Part shown: one piece after another, positions 12,601-24,600 of the stretch | Layout: every line of letters starts with the position of its first letter | Position numbering within the stretch: the stretch's first letter is position 1 | NCBI RefSeq assembly: GCF_963855985.1 | Contig: NC_087119.1 | Span: forward strand, 9,402,001-9,466,000 | Length of the DNA stretch: 64,000 bases | Source of the DNA: Ostrinia nubilalis | Taxonomy: Eukaryota; Arthropoda; Insecta; Lepidoptera; Crambidae | Direction of reading: 5' to 3' | The notes under the pieces: model-generated | Told to the model about the DNA's origin: nothing | What the model saw: the letters and a program-made list of their open reading frames with translations, nothing else | Databases searched by the model: none | Program-made: the position numbers and the translations under genes

Positions 12601-15600
12601 TTTGACCCAGGCAACATCCTCAATGGGGACCGGTCATATCCTGATAAAATAAACACAGTAATAATGCTAAATAACAGGCGATACTAAAAAAATACATAAA
12701 ATACACAAAAAAGGCAAAAAAATAATAAAAAATTATACTTTTTGAAAAAAATCTGCTTAAAAATTCGTATTTTTTTGGTTATTTGATAAATTTCTCAAAA
12801 AAATGCCCCTATAACAGGTGGTTTTTATTACTTTGTATTATTCTCTATCGTATTACCTTTGTAAAACCAAAAATCGCATGTCTCTATCCCTATCACAACA
12901 TTTGCTATGATCGTTTGAACAAAGGCCTGCCACAACATTATTCTCCGCTACAGGTAGAGACAATTTTAATTTTAACTAAAATGCTTATTTTACTTCGAAA
13001 TCTTTTGTTTTTATTTGAAATCTAACTTGTCTTTATCAAAATTACAAATCTAGAGCCATTTTCATTTTCGTTGTTAACGAAGCATTGAATGGCGCGCCCG
13101 GAGAGGCTTAGTTAAAACTATCATTGCAAATGTTGTGATAGGGACATGCGATTTTTGGTTTTACGAAGGTAATACGATAGAGAATAATACAAAGTAATAA
13201 AAACTACCGGTTATAGGGGCATTTTTTGGAGAAATTTATCAAATAACCAAAAAAACACGAATTTTTAAGCAGATTTTTTTCAAAAAGTATAATTTTTTAT
13301 TATTTTTTGGCCTTTTTTGTGTATTTTATGTATTTTTTTAGTATCGCCTGTTATTTAGCATTATTACTGTGTTTATTTTATCAGGATATACCGCTTAGTT
13401 TAAAAGTATTACGTTTTCTTTACAATAGGTAATTGGAAGAAAAAAAATTCGATAAAAAATTAAAAAAAAAAAAAAAAACTCAAAAATTTTTTGACTTCTT
13501 TTTTGTCGATAAAAATAGGTCTAGTTTCATCTATTTTCATATGTACACTTTAACGTGACTCACACTGTATTATCTTCTTTAAGCCTTCTTCTCTTCGTAA
13601 GCTAAATAAACTAAACTGAATTACAAAAGTGTGTTAATTCTTAATTAACCATGAAACTAAATTACAAACAGACAAAAAGTAAATAGGCATTAGAAAATAG
13701 ACTGTAAATAGGCATTAGAAAATAGGTAGGTAGATTGATTTGACCATTGCTGAACTCAGGCCTAATGGAATAAGTAAAAGTTATTTCTTTAGAAAATGAT
13801 TTCTTATCTAGGTAGGTAGCTAGTTATTATAGGTCGCGTAACGAAAGTTAAGGCGTATACACACTAATGTTATAATTATTTTGATTCAGAACAAAGAAAT
13901 CAGTGCAATTCGCAAGCCGTTGTCGTAATATTTTAGTTTATCTGTACAAAAAGATTTGCTTGTGTTCATCGCTTCAACTCTTGCTGCGTGACCTGTATCT
14001 ACACCAGAAAAAAATCTAGGATATTTCAAAAGTATAAGATCAGAATTAACCCTAAAATTCGGAAGTAAACTACTTTAGGCTACCACTCACTTCATTTAAA
14101 AGGTCAAAGTTCGAAGTCGCCAGTGTAACAATGTCTGTTTTTAGTAATTGCATGTCGCCAATGGCACAACATTCCCGGGACTCCGCAGACCTCAATAGCT
14201 CTTGTGAGAGTGGACTAACAGCGCGCGTCAGCAGTCCCGCGGCGCCTCTAGGAGACTATCAGCCTGTGAGGCTTACCGAGTCGCTTTTGATCAGGTCCGT
14301 ATAAACGCTATACAGGGTGGAAACGATAAGTGATCTCACTCGATTATTTCTAAACTATACAAGATATCGAAAAACTGATTACTGATCCTGAAAGTGCTTC
14401 ACGAGCTCTTTCATACGATATCAGTAATAGGTTACAGAATTAACTGGATCTGTCCGAAAATTCAATGTTTTCAGCCTCCATACTAAATGTATACCACTAT
14501 GCCAGCCACATAATATTAGAAGTGTAAATTTTTTTATTTTAAATTTTAAACGCTTAAAATTAACTCGTAAATTGCATTCTTATTTAAAATTATTCATGGA
14601 AACATTGGTTTTAGGCTTTACTTGCTATAATATTATCAAGACATGAGTGCCATGACTGTGGCAGTACTAAATGTATGGAAGCTGGAAACATTTGAATTTT
14701 CGGATAGATCCAGTTTATTTTATAACTTATTATTGGTACCGTTGGATAGAGCTTGTGAAGCACTTTCAGGATCAGTAACCAGTTTTTGGATATCTTGTAT
14801 AGTTTTTAATATACTAAGGTTTTACTAAATGTATGGAGACTGGAAACATTGAATTTTAAGATAGATCCAGTTTATTTTGTAACCTATTATTGGTACCGTT
14901 GGATAGAGCTCGTGAAGCACTTTCAGGATCAGTAACCAGTTTTTGGATATCTTGTATAGTTTAGAAATAATCGAGTGAGATCACTTATCGTTTCCACCCT
15001 GTATTATCGCCGCCGCTGGTAAGGGAATACCTAAAAAAAGATTGCCTTTTTGATCATTCGTCTTTACGAGTGAATTATTTTATTTAATAGGTACTTGTTG
15101 ATACTAAAACTGAAAACACACCAAAGATTGTAGTATTTATGATACCAATGATGCCGATTAGTACTCAGCAATTGGGTTTATATTCATTTAGGCAGAGTAA
15201 AGACAAATGAGTAGGTCATCTTCATAGAAACGCACCGGGCGCGGTGAGTTTCTATGAAGATGACCTACTCATTTGTTTTTTTTTATCCACAACGAGGAAA
15301 CTCTTGGCCTGTATCTCACCTGATTACTCTGATTTAGGCTTTGACTTGTTTAAATACCTACTGTTCAATATTTAATTTAATTGTCACACTGAAATACGTC
15401 CCTCTGATTGTTTTTTTTAACCAAACTACAGAAAATAGGTATTTTTATTAAATGCGTTTCCTTTACAGGCACAATAGTGAAATGGAAAGGGAGCTGTTGC
15501 GAGCTCATCGCGAGATTCGGTCCTGTAGCAAGGGAGAGAAGGAGAAGTCTTCGAATGAGAAGAAACAGAAGAAGAAGGAGCATCTGGCTCGCTGCAATGC

Positions 15601-18600
15601 TTCGTTCCAGCCCGCGGCGTCGGGCACTTTGGCGCTGGAGCCAATAGTAGAAAGGAAGGTTCGTTTGTTTTACTAATTTAAATTCTAATATTTATTTAAA
15701 CAATCCATAAAACAATAACTTTCCCTGAACGGTTATATCATTTTTCGTAGACTTCACCATAAAGAATAATGATTATTGCATAAACTACTTCGATTACCTA
15801 ATATAAGCATGAAAAGGAAAAAAATACTCAGCGTCACACTCGTACAAAAAGTTAGACTGATTGAACTCAGTGTGCCTACCATGAGTTTACGTTAGGTGAG
15901 CTCGCTAGCGAATACGTCAAAAAATTCTATGAAGATTTTATTTCTTGAAAGTAGCCGCTAGGGGCGCTGCACAATATGTCATACATTTAAATGTCATTTT
16001 TTTACGCAGTCGCTAGCGAGCACACCTAACGTAAACTCATGGTAGGCACACTGGTTTAAATTGACATTAATGTCACATTAAAACAGTGTTCAACTAGGGT
16101 GTAACTTTTTATTAATAAGGGGGATGTATGGAAATGTCATTTTAAGCCAGTGTTCGTGCCGGGTTTTGTAATAAGGGGGTTTGAGTTTTACGGCCGAATA
16201 CTGAAACGCCATTTAAATATTTGACGGCTTCTCAAATAGTTAAGCAGCTCCTAAACTTACATTTCGCATACTCAAAACAATATCTGACGGCCGAATACTG
16301 AAACGCCATTTAAATATTTGACGGCTTCTCAAATAGTTAAGCAGCTCCTAAACTTACATTTCGCATACTCAAAACAATATCTAAGCAGTTCTCAATTTTT
16401 AAGCACCTCTCAAATTAAGTTGCAATCAAACGCCACTCAAATGAATTTTCGCATACTGAAACGCCATTCAACGCTAAGCATTACTCAAACAACTGTCAAA
16501 TCGTCTTAAGCAGCCGTTAAATTTGAGAGTGCTTGCGCGGTATCTTAAATCCAATTCTTATACCTAAATCGACCTAAATAGTGGTAAATAATGTTTGTGT
16601 CAACGTTATCATTTCTTTCGAACCTCGAGGAAATACCTAGATCTAATCGCAGGAACGCAATAAGGCTGAACGCTATTGAAAAATATTATTTGATAATGAC
16701 ATGCGGGAAGTTATGAACGTGTACTAAGTAGGTGATATCTTCCACATCGAACAGCCAACTGTGCATCGTATAGTGCACAAAGTAACAACCAAAATAGCTG
16801 CTATGAAATCGCTTTACATAAACATGCCTATTTCTGAGGAATATGGGGACATCGCAAATGGGTTTAAGCTATAGCAGCATTTCCAAGAGTTTTTGATTTG
16901 TCAATTTGATGCTCTGTCAACAATGATAAATGTCAATTGTGGTTACGTTTCGGTCCACGATCGCCACTTAATAGATTTCAACAATAAAAAGTATCACCTT
17001 TAAAATTATTATTTTTATTAAATAAAAATGCAAGCATTAATTTTTTTATATAATAAAACGAGATTTATATGTAATAGAAACTAAAAATAAACTGTTCTAT
17101 GTTAAGTTGATTGAGTATATTTCCATAAAAGACAATACATAACCAAACGATGCTGCGTGTAATGGATAAAAAACGTAAAGTCATCATTTGTGTAAATGAA
17201 AACATACTTTTTTTGGCAAATGTTGCCATTATGTAAACATTTGAGAGCTGCTTAGCTGATCACGGCTTCAAATCCGTTGAGTAGCGTTTGAGAATACCAT
17301 TTAAAATTGAAGGATACTTAAATTTAGGAGCCCGTCAGCTGAGTGAAAGATTTGAGTAGTGTTTCAGTATTCGGCCGTGAGCAGTTCTCAATTTTTAAGC
17401 ACCTCTCAAATTAAGTTGCACTCAAACGCCACTTAAATGAATTTTCGCATACTGAAACGCCATTCAACGCTAAGCATTACTCAAACAACTGTCAAATCGT
17501 CTTAAGCAGCTGTTAAATTTGAGAGTGCTTGCGCGGTATCTTAAATCCTATTCTTATACCTAAATCGACCTAAATAGTGGTAAATAATGTGTGTCATCGT
17601 TATCATTTCTTTCGAGGCTCGAGAAAATACCTAGATCTAATCGCAGGAACGCAATAATGCTGAACGCTATTGAAAAATATTATTATAATGACATGCAATT
17701 CCGAGCGAGGTTCCGCATCTCTAAAGAAACGGTGTTGTGTCTGGATTCATAATTTGGAAGCTCTTTGAAACCCCGCACCAAACGCCATACAACCAGTGGA
17801 CCAAATACTTATTATAACCCTACTGTTCTACGCAACGGGAAGTTATGAACGTGTACTAGGTGATATCTTCCACATCGAACAGCCAACTGTGCATCGTATA
17901 GTGCACAAAGTAACAACCAAAATAGCTGCTATGAAATCGCTTTACATAAACATGCTTATTTCTGAGGAATAATATGGGGACATCGCATAGTAGCATTTCC
18001 AAGAGTTGTTGATTTGTCAATTTGATGCTCTGTCAACAATGATAAATGTCAATTGTGGTTACGTTTCGGTCCACGATCGCCACTTAATAGATTTCAACAA
18101 TAAAAAGTATCACCTTTAAAATTATTTTTTTAATTAAATAAAAATGCAAGCATTAATTTTTTTATATGATAAAACGAGATTTATGTATAATAGAAACTAA
18201 AAATAAACTGTTGTATGTTAAGTTGATTGAGTAATATTTCCATAAAAGACAATACATAACCAAACGATGCTGCGTGTAATGGATAAAAAACGTAAAGTTA
18301 TCATTTGTGTAAATGAAAACATACTTTTTTTGGTAAATGTTGCCATTATGTAAACATTTGAGAGCTGCTTAGCTGATCACGGCTTCAAATCCGTTGAGTG
18401 GCGTTTGAGAATACCATTTAAAATTGAAGGATACTTAAATTTAGGAGCCCGTCAGCTGAGTGACAGATTTGAGTAGTGTTTCAGTATTCGGCCGTTAATC
18501 AGATACTACATCTTAAAATTGTTCCTTACAACTTCTTTGGGCTAATTTGAGTTTAAGCTTCATACACTTTAAGGTATCGGATATTATCGACAAAAATCTT

Positions 18601-21600
18601 TACGACGTTGCTGAGTGCTACGTAGGCACCTGTAGGATTTATGAGGCAGGTTATCAAAACTTATACAACCCAATTGACTATTACAACTTTTTTGGCACAA
18701 TTCAATTTTATTTTCTTTTTCGTTGCGGTAACTTATGACCTTTAAGGAAAACGTGAATAAGAATTCGTGCTGCGTGACCTTTACTCCCTAATTCATTAGA
18801 ACAAAAGAAAAGTTTGTTTGCCCTTTAGCTAACTGCGTCCGCACGAGGGTTTATTCAATTACGCCCGTTATTTTTAAATGAAGTCACATTTGACGCAAGT
18901 TCAAGTAATTTTGTTTGGTATCGCACGTGACTGCTATTTGTGTCCGAAGTTCCTTTATTGTTGCCAGGAAAGGAAAATTCACATGTTTTGTGGTTTTGTT
19001 GAGTTGGATGTTTTTGATTTTAGACCAGATTTTCAAACGCATTTAAAAATATTATGTGAACTTCAACTAGGTACACTTGTAGGTTGTAAGTTAACGCCCT
19101 GTGTGCTTACCATGAGTTTACGTTAGGTGTCCGCGCGAGTACGTAAAAATAATGTCATTAAATGTATGACAGATTTTACAGCACCCCTAGCGGTTACTTT
19201 CAAGAACTATTAAAATATTCATACATTTTTGACGTACTCGCTAGCGAGCACACCTAACGTAAACTCATGTTAAGCACACTGATGAATTTACTTGTTCTTT
19301 AAATTGCATACATAAGTTCTTCTTTGCTCTCCTCCTGCTATTCTATCTTCTAGTTTTTCTTGACTTAATGATGATGACTACATTGTCTTATTTGTTACTA
19401 GCGGCCGCCCGCGACTTCGTACGCGTGGTCCTCGTTTTACCCCCGTTAGATATCATGTTGATAGATGGCGTTTCACGGCATGAATATTTACTAATGTCAA
19501 AAACAGTAGTTTAACCAGCGCTGTAGATTTTAACCAATGACGATAGATGGCGCTTTTTAGACGTCTTATTTATTTATTGCAATTTATTTGTCACATATCG
19601 TCATAAATTATAGCCTATATGTTAATCTTTGTTATAAACAATAATACTGTAAAGTTTCAACAAAATCCGTTCATTAGTTTTTGCGTGAAAGAGTAACAAA
19701 TATCCAGACATCATGACATCCAGACATCCAAACTTTCCCCTTTATAATATTAGTAGGAAGTACGATAGTAGGATTTAAAATCGCCGTGTTTACAGCCGCA
19801 CGGTATGAAGCGTGCATCAAAGCAGACGGATACCGATCCTGTGTCGCACAAGCACCATTGCCCGTCGCCGCGCACACCCCGCCGCCGTCACGTGACCACC
19901 GCGGCGACCACGCAGCCGTCCGCCACCATCACTACTACTGTCGGTTAGTGTTGCGAATATGTTAATACCAAGGCTACACGACATCAAAGCAGACGGATAC
20001 CTGCTTTATTCAAGCACCACTGACCCTCGCTGCGTTGTAGTCACGTGACCACCGCGGCGACCACGCAGCCGTCCGCCACCATCACTACTACTGTCGGTTA
20101 GTGTTGGGAATATAATACCAAGGCTACACGACATCAAAGCAGACGGATACCTGCGTTATTCAAGCACCACTGACCCTCGCTGCGTTGTAGTCACGTGATC
20201 ATCGCGACGCCCACACAGCCGTCCGCCACCATCACTACTACTATCGGTTAGTGTTGGGAATATGTTAATACCAAAGCTACACGACATCAAAGCAGACGGA
20301 TACCTGCGTTATTCAAGCACCACTGACCCTCGCTGCGTTGTAGTCACGTGATCATCGCGACGCCCACACAGCCGTCCGCCACCATCACTACTACTATCGG
20401 TTAGTGTTGGGAATATGTTAATACCAAAGCTACACGACATCGAAGCAGACGGATACCTGCTTTATTCAAGCACCACTGTCCCTCGCCCTCGCCGCGTTGT
20501 CGTCGCATGATCATCGCGACGCACAGTGGTCCCGATTTAATAAAACATGGACATTGATGCTAGAGGCACGAAAATTTTTTTGATGGTTACTGCTATGATA
20601 ACTAATAAGGCAAAAAAATATTACAATCCTACGACGTCTATTTCGTAGTAAAAAAAAATAAATACATATTTTTTGTATGGAAGAAATTACGTTTCTGTCA
20701 ATTTTTCGAAATTCTTTAACGATGTCAAGATGCCGATCACACATGTTATAAAACAAGTGATTCTGAGTATTTCATGCGAAGATACTTGTCACTTATCTCT
20801 GCGTACTTTTGAGTTATCGAGGGTTGAAAAATCGATTTTTTTATATTAAATATTTCCACGAAAAATTGCCAGAATTACAATATGGTGTATAAGGGACACC
20901 TTTGATGACACATAACAACGACTCGCACTCGCGCGCGCTCGTATGCATCAACTTTTACTAAAATAAAAATAAAATTAAGTGAAGTACTTAATACAACGTT
21001 GTATGTATAGGTCCGCTGGCCGTCAAAAAGTAGCTTATACGAGAGGTTGCCCAATTTACAATATGTCCATCATTGATAACTCACACAAATATCGTCTCTC
21101 TCTGAAGGATAATAAGTTTTTTTTGTTTCCAGAAGCTCTTGATAGGATGGAAGCCCATAAATACTCTCTGAAGCGAGAATGAATCTCAAATTGCGATATT
21201 GCCATTTTGACAAATTACATGATGTAACTAGCGCTAACGTTTATCTTCAGGTAGACACAGTTTTAAGTTAAAAGATTGTCTACTATTTCACACTGTTCTT
21301 CGTTTTGGAACAGTTCTTTGATTATAGGTAGTCGCTAATTTCGTTTTGTTAGACTCTTTCAGTTTAGCACATAAAGCGTAAACTAATTCCTCCTCAGAAT
21401 GATCTAAAAGTGTTAGAGAGCGCCTCTTCTTCTGCAGAAGAAGAATTTTGCATAAATCTTCAAAAGGTTTTTTATTTATACTAAAAGTCGATGGTTGCAC
21501 ATCTACTTCCGCAGTCTCATCAACTGGAGCGTCTTCCTCAGTATTAACGTTGTCTATGCGTTGTGTTAACTCGGTACAAAACATTGTTTAAATCTATATT

Positions 21601-24600
21601 TTTACAATTCGGCCAGACAATTTCAGAGTCTAGCCAATGCGAATTTTGGTGCAAAAATGTCTTTTGGGCTCTGCTGGAAGCAGACCATATCTTCTTTGAT
21701 ATATTTCTTGTAAAATTACGACTTAATGATTTGATAATTACTCAAATCTTCGGAAGAAAATTCAATGCCAATACGTTCGTCATTTTAGTCTGAAATGGTC
21801 TGGCCGAAATGTAAAAATATAGATTTAAAAAATGTTTTTTACCGAGTTAACACAACGCATAGACAACGTTAACACCGAGGAAGACGCTCCAGTTGATGAG
21901 ACTGCGGAAGTAGATGTGCAACCATCGACTTCTGGTATAAATAAAAAACCTTTTGAAGATTTATGCAAAATTCTTCTTCTGCAGAAGAAGAGGCGCTCTC
22001 TAACACTTTTAGATCATTCTGAGGAGGAATTAGTTTACGCTTTATGTGCTAAACTGAAAGAGTCTAACAAAACGAAATTAGTGACTACCTATAATCAAAG
22101 AACTGTTCCAAAACGAAAAACAGTGTGAAATAGTAGACAATCTTTTAACTTAAAACTGTGTCTACCTGAAGATAAACGTTAACGCTAGTTACATCATGTA
22201 ATTTGTCAAAATGGCAATATCGCAATTTGAGATTCATTCTCACTTCAGAGAGTATTTATGAGCTTCCATCCTATCAAAAGCATCTGGAAACAAAAAAAAC
22301 TTGTTATCCTTCAGAGAGATATGATATTTGTGTGAGTTATCAATGATGGACATATTGTAAATTGGGCAACCTCTCGTATAAGCTAGCGGATAAAGGCCAG
22401 CGGACCTATACATACAACGTTGTATTAAGTATTTCCCTTAATTTTTTATTTTATTTTATTAAAAGCTGATGCATACGAGCGCGCGCGAGTGCGAGTCGTT
22501 GTTATGTGTCATCAAAGGTGTCCCTTATACACCATATTGTAATTTTGGCAATTATTCGTGGAAATATTTAATATAAAAAAATCGATTTTTCAACCCTCGA
22601 TAACTCAAAAGTACGCAGAGAAAAGTGACAAGTATCTTCGCATGAAATACTTAGAATCACTTGTTTTATAACATGTGTGATCGGCATCTTGACATCGTTT
22701 AAGAATTTCGAAAAAATTACAGAAACGTAATTTCTTCCATACAAAAAATATCTATATATTTTTTTTTACTACGAAATAGACGTCGTAGGATTGTAATATT
22801 TTTTTGCCTTATTAGTTATCATAGCAGTAACCATCGAAAAAAATTTCGTGCTTCTAGCATCAATGTCCATGTTTTATTAAATCGGGACCACCGTGCGACG
22901 CCCACACAGCCGTCCGCCACCATCACTACTGTCGTTTAGTGTTGGGAACAAGCGCGCATTGAAGCAGGCGGATAGTTTTGGTAGTTATACTAATTTAAGG
23001 TATGATCTTTACTTAGTACACTGACCAATCGCCTATCTTAACTTCGAACTCCTCTTATGTTCTTCCGATTAATTTCGTTGCGGGTCCAATGTCAGTTTAA
23101 TTTTTCCCCGGGACAAACTTGACCTTACTGATTGGGTTTTTTTTGGCGGTCAAGCTGTAGATCCTTGCTACACAGGAGTTGCAGCGGTGGGAATAGTCCC
23201 GTTTTAACCAATCGCCTCTATGTTAAATGTGAGTGTGAGGTAAAAGGCCTAGGCTGAAACGCAGACACAGAGCAGGTTTTTTGTGCAGATGCACTAAATA
23301 ACTCAACGAGTTCTTGCTATGTCTGCAGCTTTTTATCTATACTATGTCTGCAGCTTTTTCATTAGTTTTAATTAACAGTTTTGTCTTCCAGCTGCCGCCT
23401 CTCAGTGGCACCCTAACGCGGTGAACAACATGAACTACATGAACACGTTTATACTGGGCGTCGGAATCCCGCAGCAGATGCAGCTCATGAGCCCGGTCAT
23501 GTCCCAGCAAGTCGCGGCTATGCCAGGAATGCCAGGTAATTTAGCATTAGTTTTTCATCATCACCATCATTTCAGCCATAGGACGTCCACAGCTGAACAT
23601 AGGCCTCCCCTAATGTTTTAAACAATGGCCGGTTGGTGGCGGCCTGCATCCAGCGCCTTCCCGCTACCGTTATGAAGTCGACTGCATAAAATAGTGACAT
23701 TGTATGACGGATTGTACAGTGCCCCTAACGGAAACTTTCAAGAACTAAAATCTTATTATTATTCTGTGATTGAGGTAAATATGGTACTCACACTGACACT
23801 ATTCAGGAACACATAAAACACGTTTTTTTTTTCGGTTGTTGAAGTAACGTATACGCATCCATATTCAAACATCGAATATTACACTAGGTAACTACTGGCC
23901 GCACAACATTGGGCACCAAGAAACGCCATTCTGTTTTCGACGACTAATAATACATTTTTCTATCCTTTTTTCGTCTCAGCTCTTGAATTTTCTCGTAAAG
24001 TCCCAATATGTTGAACTGTGTGCTTACCATGAGTTTACGTTAGGTGAGCTCGCTAGCGAATACGTCAAAAAATTCTATGAAGATTTTATTTCTTGAAAGT
24101 AGCCGCTAGGGGCGCTGCACAATATGTCATACATTTAAATGTCATTTTTTTACGCAGTCGCTAGCGAGCACACCTAACGTAAACTCATGGTAAGCACACT
24201 GTACTACCCGTGTCATTGACAGCAGGGCGCAACCGTTAATACCGGATCGCTGGTTCCGATTTTCGCCATGTTGGAAACTATAAATTTGAACGATGGTAAC
24301 GCCCCCCTGTCAATGAATTTGGTGAGATAGTTCAGTGTAGGTCATCTAATATGCATTTTCACGCTCGAATCAGTGGTGCGTTACAGATATCATGCATCAT
24401 GGCTGTTTGTTTATTATTTGTGCCAATAGATTCTCCATACCGTTATATTACCTATTTTGATTCGGTCTTATGTGCTCAATTACAGTTGAATATTATAAGC
24501 CTTAGTTCGTCAAAAATAAATTTCAATTCTGAATAACAACTTGTGTGTTTCCAGGCGTGTTTCCTATGTACTACGCGCCTCCACAGTCTACACCCATGCC

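Larger units (their letters stand above)
20523..22894. mobile_element. 2.37-kb giant palindrome element with about 1-kb arms
   Basis: Left end ACAGTGGTCCCGATTTAATA, right end its near complement. A 7-base GCGACGC flanks both sides (20516-20522 and 22895-22901), consistent with a target duplication. The arms run inward to about 21625 and 21790 around a loop of about 165 bases. Each arm carries a mirrored 98-residue open frame. Class not recognised. It sits inside the exon 14 array. Confidence 0.85.

Noticed and set aside
18878..19126. 82-codon open frame in per intron 13
   Set aside because: Runs into the terminal repeat of MITE copy B; accidental.
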